Position numbers and translations under genes: made by a program | The notes under the pieces: generated by a model | Databases searched by the model: none | What the model saw: the letters and a program-made list of their open reading frames with translations, nothing else | Told to the model about the DNA's origin: nothing | Shown here: in pieces, positions 9,170 through 18,797 of the stretch | How positions within the stretch are numbered: the stretch's first letter is position 1 | Layout of the letters: every line of letters starts with the position of its first letter | Source: Trogon surrucura | Taxonomy: Eukaryota; Chordata; Aves; Trogoniformes; Trogonidae | Direction: 5' to 3' | Assembly (NCBI GenBank): GCA_020746105.1 | Contig: CM036657.1 | Span: 4,569,352 to 4,633,351, forward strand | DNA: 64,000 nucleotides

Positions 9170-10095
9170 CGGCTGCTGCCTGGACTTTCCCAATTCCCAT
9201 TACCTGGAAAACAGATTCTCCGGTGTGGGTTACGCAGTGGCCTTTAAAACGGGAAAGTCTTCACCATGCTCACGAACTAATTACTGAGCAATTACAACAA
9301 GGACATCTGAAGTTGTCTACTAGTCCATGGAACACCCCTATATTTATAATTAAAAAGAAATCTGGAAAATATCGACTGTTACATGATCTTCGTGCGGTCA
9401 ATGAGACTTGGCAAATGGATGTTACTCATGTTAATAGTTTTGGGCGCTTAAAGTATGTCCATGTAACAATCGACACATACAGTAAGTTTATATGGGCAAC
9501 AGCTCAGGCGGGAGAAAAGGCTGTCCATGTAATTAGGCATCTATCTAGCTGCTTTGCAATAATGGGGAGCCCGATGCAGATAAAGACAGACAACGGACCT
9601 GCTTACATTAGTTAAAAAGTGAAGAAGTTTTTAGATTTTTGGGGGACAAAACATGTCACAGGAATACCATATTCCCCCACAGGACAAGCGATTGTGGAAA
9701 GAGCACATCTCACGATGAAAAGAATGTTACAGAAACAGAAAAGCACCTTCATTGGAATGTCTCCACACGAGAAGTTGTCTAAAGCAACGTATATGTTAAA
9801 TTTTCTGAATATATCCAGTTTTGATATGTTAACTCCTCATCTGAGATCTCAGAAAGAAAAACAGAAAAACTTGCCAAAGCCTAATGTACTGTATAAGGAC
9901 ATTCCATTCATACTAATGAATGGAAAGGTCCAGTACCTCTGTTGACATGGGGAAGAGGTTATGGCTGTGTTTCTTTATCCACAGGACCTTATTGGCTGTC
10001 AGTGAAACAAATTAAGCCATTTAATGACCATGATTTGGTTCCTATCCCGCATGATGTGGCTGTGCAGCATCCTGTTACTTCAACAGCGTAGCAGC
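9166..10095 (+). pseudogene. pol: Truncated pol: RT fingers fused in frame to integrase
   Basis: The first ~85 codons are RT N-terminus ([18 protein letters not shown], then [10 protein letters not shown]). After that the frame passes directly into the integrase core ([12 protein letters not shown], then [10 protein letters not shown]). Against the older provirus, about 1.7 kb covering the rest of RT, RNase H and the integrase zinc finger is gone, with the frame kept. A TAA at about 9613 interrupts the core. The third catalytic block (GQAIVERAH) follows at 9619-9945. A frameshift near 9925 separates the C-terminal domain (TWGRGYGCVSL). No polymerase or RNase H activity is possible. Confidence 0.88.
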
Positions 10096-10186
10096 AATAT
10101 GACCGTGCACTGTGCCTGCCTGTTGAATCCCTTTGTTTCGCCCAGTGACGTGATGGGACCCTGAGGTAACGATTACCAGCGATGAC

Positions 10187-10560
10187 ATGGATTGGACTGG
10201 GAGAAGATGGTTACGGCTGATGGCAGAGCAATTATGGGAAGATGTAACTGTTTTCAATGTTACCCGTTGTTCTGATATGTATTCTCTTTGTGTGACTAAC
10301 AATGAAGCTTATATTGGTTGTATAAGACTGTCTAATCAAAACCACATAATAGGTGTTAAGGTTTATGGTACTAACCAGCAGAGTGATCTTTCTTTAGCTA
10401 AAAGCAAGACGGGGAAACTAGCTGCCTTTTGCTTTGTTAGAAGTGTGTGATTAAGGATCAAATTGATAGGGAGACTCCCTTGCATTCTTCCTTCAGCCCT
10501 GGCCAAGCTGGGAGAAGAATTCAACGGAGCAAATAACACCAGATGTTCCCGCACTCAATG
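10187..10560 (+). pseudogene. env: Possible env surface-subunit remnant
   Basis: Just after the integrase C-terminus and a splice-acceptor-like tract, an 87-codon open frame (10187-10450) contains one glycosylation sequon (NVTR) and four cysteines with an envelope-like look. It then continues in broken form. It does not align by eye with the env of the older provirus. It is placed where env SU should be. The identity is inferred mainly from position. Confidence 0.35.
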
Positions 10561-11205
10561 TTATGTAAGGTTGTTTATTTAATAGTATAAATGCTGGACC
10601 CTCTTGCAGCGACTTCAGAAACCTCACCTACGAGTGGACGCACTGCGTAGGACTTCCCAATTGTCGGGAGGGTTCTCCAGAAACCTCGCTGCAACAGGGG
10701 CTCCCCAGCGACTGCGGGTCTGGATGATTTAGGGTGATTGGTGATGGGAACTGTAGGTACGCTCAAACAACTTGCACCTAAGGTGTCAGAAAGCACAGAC
10801 ATCTCACTGGATCACTGCTTGGCCTTGTATGCTCGACAAGCAGCACACCCACACTGAGATACCAGAGGCCTGGGATTGATGCGGAGGCATCTCTCGCATT
10901 CCTGCCCTGCAAAGCAGTGAATGTGAGTCCTGGGAACTCAGGCAGAGCAACAAGTAAAATATAACAAAGCAGTGGGATAAATACTACACATTTTTTAGCA
11001 AGCATATGATTTGGTTAAATCTCAAAACATAATTTTCTGTGTTAAACTTGTGTTTAATAGAATTTGTTGTTGTGGGAAGTGTTTTGTTTTGTTCTTTTTC
11101 ATTATAGTCAACGATCTCACCTGAAGTGCTGCCCAAGGGGTCCGAAGAACTGAAAAATACATCTTATGACTTTGATGGTGTTCCAAAAAACAAAAAAGGG
11201 GGAAT
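10561..11205 (+). other. Unassigned insert within the provirus env region
   Basis: This stretch has no long frame matching env. It includes a duplicated-looking pair of GCAGCGACTTCAGAAACCTC-like and CCAGAAACCTCGCTGCAAC segments (about 10606 and 10677). It ends (10984-11205) with a hydrophobic stretch and a polypurine tract, AAAAAACAAAAAAGGGGGA, which is the usual 3' end of a retroviral internal region. I infer that part of a second retrovirus was captured here. Confidence 0.4.
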
Positions 11206-11617
11206 TGTGGATACCCTACATTTTAGTTAGCTGTGCTAGCAGCACTGTGTTGCAGAGTTAAGACTTTCGTCCTTGAGCTCTTTCCTAAACAAGTACATAA
11301 CTCTTGCTTGCTAATTATGAAAAGAGACCCTGACCAGCCAAGTACAGCTCGTGTTGAGAGCTTGCCCGTGAGAATGAACAGATAAGGTGCTTCTTGTACA
11401 CCAGATGCGCATGGGAGTGAATGGGAGAGTATGATCAAAACAGACCTGGGAAAATCTGTTTTCCCTGTGTGATAACAGAGCGATTGAAGGAGTACATGAG
11501 CTAATAACAACCCTGGCTGTATAGTCTGATCTCTTGTTTGTAACCCAAAAATAGTGCTTTGTGCTAGTAGGTATAAATATGTGTGCCTGCTTGCAATAAA
11601 GTGAATTCCGTTTTCCA
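11206..11617 (+). mobile_element. Foreign LTR inside the ERVK provirus
   Basis: A polypurine tract is followed by TGTGGATACC, then about 400 bases with GGTATAAATATG (about 11570) as TATA box and CAATAAAG (about 11594) as poly(A) signal. Sequence then returns to env transmembrane coding. It is unrelated to the provirus's own LTRs. The right edge is approximate (11617-11635) and no target duplication was found, so capture by recombination is as likely as insertion. Confidence 0.6.
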
Positions 11618-11860
11618 CCATCTCGGAGTTACGCAGGAAGTTCAAGGAGATTACTGTTTCATCTAGCTGGCTTGATAACTGGCTGTCATCATGGGGAATT
11701 AGTGGTTGGCTTTTTGATCTTATCAAACATGGAATAATTATTGTGTTGGTGATTCTGCTTATATTAATGCTTTTGCCGTGCTTGTTGCAATGTATTCAAT
11801 CCTTTATAACTAGGACAATGAATAGATTTACTGCTTCACTTATGGTTGTTAAAGAAAACG
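11618..11860 (+). pseudogene. env: Env transmembrane-subunit remnant
   Basis: The plus strand gives a short ectodomain end with paired tryptophans (SSWLDNWLSSWG, then SGWLF). A membrane span follows (IIIVLVILLILMLLPCLL) with the PCLL motif near its inner face, then a basic, serine-rich cytoplasmic tail reading into the polypurine tract. The older provirus has a related span at 49097-49160 (FLIVLVVVIVLLMLPCL). The upstream ectodomain, fusion peptide and cleavage site are absent, so this is only the anchor of a lost Env. Confidence 0.65.
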
Positions 11861-11867
11861 GGGGAAA
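11851..11867 (+). promoter_or_regulatory. Polypurine tract
   Basis: AAAGAAAACGGGGGAAA directly precedes the 3' LTR, the standard primer site for plus-strand synthesis. One C interrupts the purines. Confidence 0.8.
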
Positions 11868-12266
11868 TGTGGAGAATATTGTGGAAACATGGTTAAAAGA
11901 GAAAGGCCATGAAGAAAGGCATCAGGAGGATACGATTAGATTAATGGACGTGTAGTACGTGCGGGACGTGGATGTGTAATACGTGAGGTATGTGGACGGG
12001 ACAACATGCTTGTCCTTGAGCTAAAAAGGGTACGATAGCAGGTTGTTGAAGAAGAAAACAAGAACTGGGAAAAGTAACAAGTAAAAGCTACAAAAACTGC
12101 AAATACTGATATGATGCTAATAATATGGTAGCCAATAAGGAGCTTAGCTTTTGCAATATGTATGAACCTAATTATGAGTACTATAAATGTATGAAGTGCT
12201 GAACAATAAATTTGAGACTTGTTGATCACTATAGAGTGTGCTCGTCTCCCGCTGAAATCTCCGACA
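11868..12266 (+). mobile_element. 3' LTR of the ERVK provirus
   Basis: It is 399 bases with TG...CA ends, followed by the second GTTTAC copy (12267-12272). It differs from the 5' LTR at two positions only. After the duplication the sequence resumes ERV1 RT coding on the minus strand. Confidence 0.95.
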
Positions 12267-12272
12267 GTTTAC

Positions 12273-13290
12273 TATCCTCTGTAAGTGGGCATTCCCAGAA
12301 AGCATCCTTTAAGTCAAGTACTGCTCATTCTCCAACTTTACTATTACCAAAGGTTGTGTTGAGGATTCCGATTCATCCTCTCGTCTCATGCAGTCTGTAT
12401 CTAATGTCATCATATTAACTGCCTGCTTCAGTATTCTTTCAAACCCCCACTGATTGAATTGTGAGCATTCTGTCTTCCAGTACTGCTTTTTTACAAAAAG
12501 CACACCGATCTTTTTCTCAATGATATTCCGACCCTTGATGCTCTCCCCACCCCCGGGGCCTAATAGCCCTGTCCTCTGAGCTTATCAGTTCCCGGGCTAT
12601 TGCAGCTGCCAGTATTGCTGCACGTTTGTTTGTTTTAATTTCCAATTTTTTTTTCCTTTTTCTACTTTTCTTCCTTTCAACCTCTTCCCTGTTACTATAA
12701 ACTTTATATGCTATCTCAATCAACTGAGATCTTGTCATTCCAGAGATTCCATAACCTTCACTACCCATTCAGGCCCCTCCCCATGTATGCCTGCTATATC
12801 TTCCCAAGCCTTTAAATCTGATACCGAAAACAGCACCTTTAACCAAACCAGTCCCCAAATCCTCCTACGGTCTGTCTGAGAGGGGCTTGTAAACTTTTTC
12901 CCTCACCAGAATTCTCCTTATCACTGTTCCTTCTCTCTGTCCTCTGCTTGCTCCCCCTTTCATCCCATGCAGCCGCTTCCTACTTATTTCTCCTCAGTCC
13001 AGCCAACATATCAACATCCTCTTCTCCTTTTTCCTCACATTTCTTTTTACATGTGTTTCATTGCCTACCAATGCTACATGATGAACAACACCATGTTATT
13101 TTCTGCCTTTAACACCAAAACATTGCTATCTTGAACCATTAACCCACAGTCCTTCCTGGATTTATAATCATTTCTGAGTGTAAAGAAAAGATCTACATAC
13201 AGTATTTCATCCCATTTTCCTTCCCACCAGCAAAATATCATTAATTGCAATATTGTATTATAATTCAAAGTTCCACCTTTCAACAATTTC
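12273..13290 (-). pseudogene. gag: ERV1-type gag with deleted protease, joined to RT
   Basis: Right to left on the minus strand: matrix-like sequence (13074-13286, LNYNTILQLMIFCWWEGKWDE), a gap, capsid C-terminus with KVYSNREEVE (12517-12768), then a decayed zinc knuckle (FVKKQYWKTEC, lacking the first cysteines) and the start of protease (QPLVIVKLENEQ). It jumps directly to RT palm sequence at about 12310. The protease active site and RT N-terminus are deleted. RT is then cut at 12267 by the ERVK provirus and continues from 6148 downward. The matrix resembles the ERV1 gag at 52969-53235. Confidence 0.7.
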
Positions 13291-13570
13291 CCTGATCTTC
13301 AAGAATATACGTTGACCACCAATTATTACAATATTCTGTAAGCTGTTTCCAGATGAGAGGGTCCTCCCTCCCCACTTTTCCCATTGTTATTCTGACTGAG
13401 AAAAATAACCGAACTTTTCCATTGTTTAAATTATTTTCTGGCCCAGAAAAATAGCAAAACTTTCAAGTAAGGAGGTCCTCTGTCTTGACCCGCTTATACC
13501 TGGTAGAGGTTAGGGTCGACGTGATTCGTTTTGATCGCAAAGGTGAAATTAAGACACAAACGGTGTCAGA
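13291..13570. other. ERV1 leader region, no gene
   Basis: This interval lies between the decayed gag and the probable 5' LTR of the minus-strand ERV1. I could not recognise a primer-binding site on the minus strand. A CGACGTGAT stretch on the plus strand (about 13516) is most likely chance. Confidence 0.35.
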
Positions 13571-14352
13571 TGTCACAAAAGTAAAACCCTTTATTGACTA
13601 ACAACCACTAGAGAGCAATAGGAAAGAAAGATAAGGAAAAGGAAAAGTGAAGCAGTAAAACGTTTAGAATAGCAAGAAGTACAACTACCACCACAGAGCC
13701 AGCGACGTCTCGCAGGTCCACCTGTTTCGATTCGATGGGGGAGATCTCCAAAGAATAGCTGGTCACGGTGGCATTTTATAGTGTTCCAAGAGCCGCTTTG
13801 CTTATCCTCCGCCTGTTCAGCGCATGCGTTCACCCCCCCCAGCGTCGCCTCTGTCAGAGGGGTATGCATAGGTGTCTGGAGGGCCCATTTTATTGCAGAC
13901 GTAGGATGACTTGGCAATTTGTATACCTTTGCGCCTGCACACTGTTGGGCTTTCGTGCTTGCAGGACAGCTGCCTTACCTGCAGTTACATCGGTGAACTC
14001 ACACACTGGTGGGCTTGCAAGACAACAGCTGTATCGGCGGTTGAGCCGGGCCCAGAAGTTGTTGTTCAGGACTTCGAGCCCCGTGGCTTATCAGACTGGG
14101 CCCTGAAGTTGTCTTTATCAATAGTCAAGTCAAGTCGTGGGGCTTATCAGGGCTGGACTCTGAAGTTGTTGTTTTAGAACTTATCAGAGGTCCAAGCCTG
14201 TAACAGTAGCCTTGTCGTTTAGGTTTTAACACAGTCTCTTCTTCACAGAGCCTTTTAGCAAGGATGAAACAAATATTTCTTCATGGGGCATTTTAGCAAG
14301 TTTTAACACCAGCAAGGTTGAGGCAAACGTTCTTAACACAGTCTCTTACATC
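13571..14352 (-). mobile_element. Probable 5' LTR of the minus-strand ERV1
   Basis: On the minus strand it starts TGTAAGAGAC and ends TTTTGTGACA. A CACTATAAAATG box (about 13773) and CAATAAAGGG poly(A) signal (about 13590) are correctly ordered. It lies upstream of ERV1 gag in the right orientation. The short frames inside are not supported as genes. No partner LTR was recognised at the 3' side (below 2.9 kb). Confidence 0.6.
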
Positions 14353-14444
14353 CTCCAACCCACTTTTTCCCCATTTTCATTTTACATCCTGAGTGGTTGT
14401 TTTGGTTTGGCTAAGCGGTGCTCACACAGAAGCAAGGCTGTGGT
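14353..14444 (+). pseudogene. pol: ERVL pol fragment left of nested insertions
   Basis: The last ~35 bases before the GTGGT target duplication are in phase with ERVL pol once the solo LTR (14446-14901) and the CR1 (14949-18791) are removed. The other exposed pieces are 14907-14948 and 18792 onward. This marks the linker just before RNase H. The left limit of ERVL sequence is unclear. Confidence 0.45.
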
Positions 14445-14445
14445 T

Positions 14446-14901
14446 TGTTTTGTTGGGTTTTTTTCCAACGTTCTCCCAACAGTAGGTTGGGCATGAGCAA
14501 CATCTTGGGAGGGGACACAGCCGGGCCAGCTGACCCAAATTGACCAAAGGGTTATTCCATACCATATGACGTCAGCTCAGACATAAAAGCGAGAAGGCAG
14601 AGGGAAGTGGGGGGGCATTCGCTGTTTGTGTTTGTCCTCCGGAGCAACTGCTATGCGTATTGGAGCCCTGCTTCCTGGGAAAGCGGACGGACATCGCCCG
14701 CCAATGGGGAGTAGAGAATAATCTTTGTTCTGTTCTGCTTTGATTTCACGCGCAGTACTTGCAATTGCTACATTAAAATGCTTTTTATCTTTTCCCACAG
14801 ACCTCTTGCTACATCTTACCTCTCCCCTGTCCATCTAAAAAGGGGAATGATAGAGCGGCTTTGGTGAGCTCCTGGCCTCCAGCCAGGGCCAAACCACCAC
14901 A
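14446..14901 (+). mobile_element. Solo ERVL-type LTR
   Basis: It ends CCACCACA and begins TGTTTTGTTGGG after one extra T. The flanks GTGGT (14440-14444 and 14902-14906) are a 5-bp target duplication, typical of ERVL. A GACATAAAAGCG box (about 14580) and ACATTAAAATG are promoter- and poly(A)-like. The ERVL pol reading frame is restored in phase when it is removed. Confidence 0.75.
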
Positions 14902-15014
14902 GTGGTAAAGTGGCACAATTACAAACCCAAAGCCTCCACCCAAATTACACAAAGGGAAAAAAGGATCCTTGGTCACGAGCTGGCGGGACTCACAGAGTGT
15001 TCTTTAAACTAGAT

Positions 15015-18000
15015 ATGAAGGGGGATGGGGTTATAGCTGGGTGTCCTGGGTTTAGCTAGAAACCCAGTCCTGTTTAGTGATTTTTACTTTCCAGTTTAGT
15101 GTCTTCTAAAAGGCTGCACGTTCTGAAGTCAGCAGCATGTTTTTGCAGACAGTGTGTGCTACTGGCAGTGATAACACCTGATGTTTACAGTCACTGCCTG
15201 GGACTGGGATGCAGAAAGGATCTTGCTTATACTATTCCTATAGTGACCAAGGCCACTGCTGGCTCTTGTGTGCCACGCTGGGGGTGCCGAGTAGTAAGAG
15301 AGGGGCACAAGGAAGTAAAAGATTGCACCTCCGGGAGGTAATAGACAGGACAGGTGACCAACGAGAGTATTCCATCCCATATACGTCATATTTAGTATAA
15401 ATTGAGTGATCACGAGAGTTTCGTCCCTTTTGCCCTTTTGTTCGCCCTTTTCCTGCAATGGCCGGTGTCCAGAGAGGACTCCATCTGACCTCCTGCTTTT
15501 GATCCGGATCCTGAGTTCCCAAATCCAGCTCCCTGTATCCAGCTCCCCGCCGCCGCTGAGCCTGGGGTTTCCCCAGTGCCTCCTGTTCTGCAGCAGCAGT
15601 GGTGATTTCTATCGGGGGAGGGAGCCGGGTTTGATATCGGGCTACTATCTATAGTTGTATATAATTCTTTACTTTTATCTTTTTACCATTATTTCTATTA
15701 TTTTCATTAAAGCTGTTCTAGTTTTTTTTCTTCTCTCACCCGTAAGTCTCTCTGCCTCATTCCTTTTTCTCTTCCCGCTTGGGGGGGGGGAAGAGGGGGT
15801 TAGAGAGCGTCTGTCCGCATTAGTGGCCGGCCCAGCCCTAACCTGCGACACTGGGATTGCAGCGGCGCAGTGTTCTAGAAATTATGAGGACCGGGTGGCC
15901 TCCAATCCCCCTAGGGTGAGATCAGTGTGCTCAGCTTGCTCCCTGAAATGCTTGTACACCAATGCACGCAGCATGGGGAATAAGCAGGAGGAGCTAGAAA
16001 CCTGGGTTTGGGCAGGAGATTATGATCTGGTGGCAATTACAGAGACGTGGTGGGACAGCTCACATGACTGGAATGTGGTCATGGGTGGCTATGTCCTTTT
16101 CAGGAAAGACAGGCCAGCCAGGCGAGGTGGTGGAGTCGCTCTTTACGTGAAAGAGCAACTACAATGTATTGAATACCATCCAGGCATGGATGAGGAGCAA
16201 GTTGAGAGTGTATGGGTTAGAATTAAGGGGCAGGCTGGCAGGAGAGATACTGTTGTGGGTGTCTATTACAGGCCACCAGATCAGGGTGAGGAAGTTGATG
16301 AGGCCTTCTACAGGCAGCTGAGAGCGGTCTCACAATCACAGGCCCTGGTTGTCATGGGGGATTTTAACTTCCCTGATATTTGCTGGAAGGACAATTCAGC
16401 CAGCCAACCACAGTCCAGGAGGTTCCTCCAGTGCATCGATGATAATTTTCTGATGCAAATGGTGGAGGAGCCGACTAGGAGAGGAGCACTGCTGGACCTC
16501 ATCCTCACTAACAAGGAGGATCTGGTTGAAGCAGTAAAGGTTGAGGGCTGCCTTGGCTGCAGTGACCATGAAATGGTGGAGTTCAGGATCTCATGTAGCA
16601 GAAACAAAATAGCAAGCAGAATTGCAACCCTAGACTTTGCCAGGGCAAACTTTTTTTTCAAGCAATTACTCAAGAAAATCCCATGGGCAAGGCTGTTTGA
16701 AGGTAAAGGGGCCCAAGAGAGTTGGTTAGCGTTCAGGGACTGCTTCTACCGTGCTCAAGATCAGAGCATCCCGACACGTAGGAAGTCAAGGAAGGGAGCC
16801 AGGAGACCTGCGTGGCTAAACAGGGATCTGCTGGGTAAGCTCAGGTGCAAGAGGAGAATTTACAGATCTTGGAAGGCGGGGCTGGCCACTTGGGAAGAAT
16901 ATAAGGCTGTTGTCCAAGGATGTAGGGAGGCAACTAGGACAGCAAAGGCCTCCCTAGAATTAAACCTGGCGAGAGGGGTCAAGGACAACAGGAAGAGCTT
17001 TTTCAAATACGTGGCAGATAAAACTAACACCAGAGGCAATGTAGGCCCACTGATGAATGAGGTGGGTGCCTTGGTGACAGAAGATACAGAGAAGGCAGAG
17101 TTACTGAATGCCTTCTTTGTCTCTGTCTACTCTGCCGGAGGCTGTCCTGAGGAGCCCCATTCCCCTGAGGCCCCAGAGGAAGTCAGGGCAGTGGAGGAGT
17201 TTGCTTTAGTCGATGAGGACTGGGTTAGGGACCAATTAAGCAATCTGGACATCCATAAATCCATGGGTCCAGACGGGATGCATCCACGGGTGCTGAGGGA
17301 GCTGGCTGATGTCATTGCTAGACCACTCTCCATCATCTTTGCCAAGTCTTGGGAGACGGGAGAGGTGCCTGAGGACTGGAGGGAAGCAAATGTCACTCCA
17401 GTCTTGAAAAAGGCAAGAAGGAGGACCCGGGAAACTATAGACCGGTCAGCCTCACCTCCATCCCTGGGAAAGTGATGGAACGACTTATCCTTGGTGCCAT
17501 CTCAAGGCATATCAAGGATAAGAGGGTCATTAGAGACAGTCAACATGGCTTCACCAAGGGGAAGTCGTGCTTGACTAACCTCATAGCCTTTTACGAGGAT
17601 ATAACAAGGTGGATAGATGATGGCAGAGCGGTGGATGTGGTCTACCTTGACTTCAGTAAAGCATTTGACACAGTCTCCCACAGCATCCTTGCTGCTAAAC
17701 TGAGGAAGTGTGGTCTAGACTATCGAGTAGTGAGGTGGACTGTGAACTGGCTACAGGAAAGAAGCCAGAGACTTGTGGTCAATGGGGCGGAGTCTGCTTG
17801 GAGGCCTGTATCCAGTGGAGTCCCTCAAGGGTCGGTACTGGGACCAGTATTATTCAATATATTCATCAATGACTTGGATGAGGGACTAGAGAGTACTATC
17901 AGCAAGTTTGCTGATGACACCAAGCTGGGAGGAGTGGCTGACACACCAGAAGGCTGTGCTGCCATCCAGCGAGACCTGGAGAGGCTGGAGAGTTGGGCAG

Positions 18001-18710
18001 GGAAAAATTTAATGAAATATAACAAGGGTAAGTGTAGAGTCTTGCATCTGGGTAGGAACAACCCCAGGTTCCAGTATAAGTTGGGGAATGACTTATTAGG
18101 GAGCAGTGTAGGGGAAAGGGACCTGTGAGTCTTGGTGGACAGCAGGATGACCATGAGCCAGCACTGTGTCCTTGTGGCCAGGAAGGCCAATGGCATCCTG
18201 GGGTGTATTAGAAGGGGTGTGGTTAGTAGGTCAAGAGAGGTTCTCCTTCCCCTCTACTCTGCCCTGGTGAGACCCCATCTGGAATATTGTGTCCAGTTCT
18301 GGGCCTCTCAGTTCAAGAAAGACAGGGAACTGCTGGAGAGAGTCCAGCACAGGGCAACTAGGATGATTAAGGGAGTGGAGCATCTCCCTGATGAGGAAAG
18401 GCTGAGGGAGCTGGGGCTCTTTAGTTTGGAGAAGAGGAGACTGAGGGGTGACCTCATTAATGTTTACAAATATATCAAGGGTGAGTGTCACGAGGATGGA
18501 GCCAGGCTCTTCTCGGTGACAACCACTGATAGGACAAGGGGTAATGGGCTGAAACTGGAACATAAAAGGTTCCGCTTAAACTCGAGAAGAAACTTCTTCT
18601 CAGTGAGGGTGACAAAGCCTTGGCACAGACTGCCCAGGGAGGTTGTGGAGTCTCCTTCTCTGGAGACATTCAAGACCCGCCTGGACACGTTCCTATGTAG
18701 CGTTATCTAG
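15015..18710 (+). pseudogene. CR1 ORF2: AP endonuclease and reverse transcriptase, broken
   Basis: ORF2 starts at ATG 15015, two bases after the ORF1 stop (TAG at 15010), and is split after about nine codons by the solo LTR. The endonuclease part (15866-16700) shows [25 protein letters not shown] and [10 protein letters not shown] follows with [37 protein letters not shown] and an intact FADDTKLGG. Two lesions are visible: loss of a base near 17405 (shift from frame 1 to 3) and a TGA at 18126 in place of a Gly codon. The C-terminal part (18132-18710) is otherwise open. Family role: target-primed reverse transcription of CR1 and, by tail sharing, probably the SINE. Confidence 0.9.
15042..15850 (+). 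mobile_element. Solo ERVL-type LTR inside CR1
   Basis: It starts TGTCCTGGG and ends CTGCGACA (809 bases). CTGGG at 15037-15041 and 15851-15855 is a perfect 5-bp target duplication. It contains a G10 run at about 15781 and a probable TATA-like GTATAAATTG (about 15395). It lies within codon 9 of CR1 ORF2, so the insertion is younger than the CR1. The open frame starting at 15655 begins in LTR sequence and only then enters CR1. Confidence 0.9.
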
Positions 18711-18797
18711 GCCTTCCTGCTCTGGCAGGGGGATTGGACTTGATGATCTTTTGAGGTCCCTTCCAGTCCCTAACTTTCTGTGATTCTGTGTAATTAC

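Larger units (their letters stand above)
6155..12266 (+). mobile_element. Young defective ERVK-type provirus
   Basis: A 6.1-kb proviral unit runs LTR, tRNA-Trp primer site, gag, dUTPase-protease, truncated pol, rearranged env, polypurine tract, LTR, and is flanked by a perfect GTTTAC duplication. Gag, pro and pol use three successive frames, each -1 to the last, as in betaretroviruses, while the Trp primer site is shared with avian leukosis-type viruses. The LTRs differ by one substitution and one indel over 399 bases, so insertion was recent. Gag and pro are open, but pol lacks most of RT and all of RNase H, so replication would need proteins supplied from elsewhere. Confidence 0.93.
14949..18791 (+). 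mobile_element. 5'-truncated CR1 LINE with AATTAC target duplication
   Basis: The element starts near the end of ORF1, runs through ORF2 and ends with a CR1 tail (TTTCTGTGATTCTGTG). AATTAC lies on both sides (14943-14948 and 18792-18797). It is inserted in ERVL pol at the linker before RNase H and is itself split by a solo LTR at 15042-15850. It is the same subfamily as the minus-strand CR1 at 55460-60047; their ORF2 products are nearly identical. Confidence 0.92.

Noticed and set aside
13510..13527. Plus-strand GTCGACGTGAT resembling a tRNA-Trp primer site
   Set aside because: Only nine contiguous bases match, there is no plus-strand LTR just upstream, and the surrounding retrovirus is on the minus strand.
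15655..15865. Hydrophobic N-terminal extension of the 606-codon frame starting at 15655
   Set aside because: These codons belong to the solo LTR; true CR1 coding resumes only after 15851.
16308..16673. Minus-strand 121-codon frame opposite CR1 ORF2 and similar antisense frames at 37559-38065 and 57588-57948
   Set aside because: They are shadows of the CR1 coding strand that recur wherever the same ORF2 codons occur.
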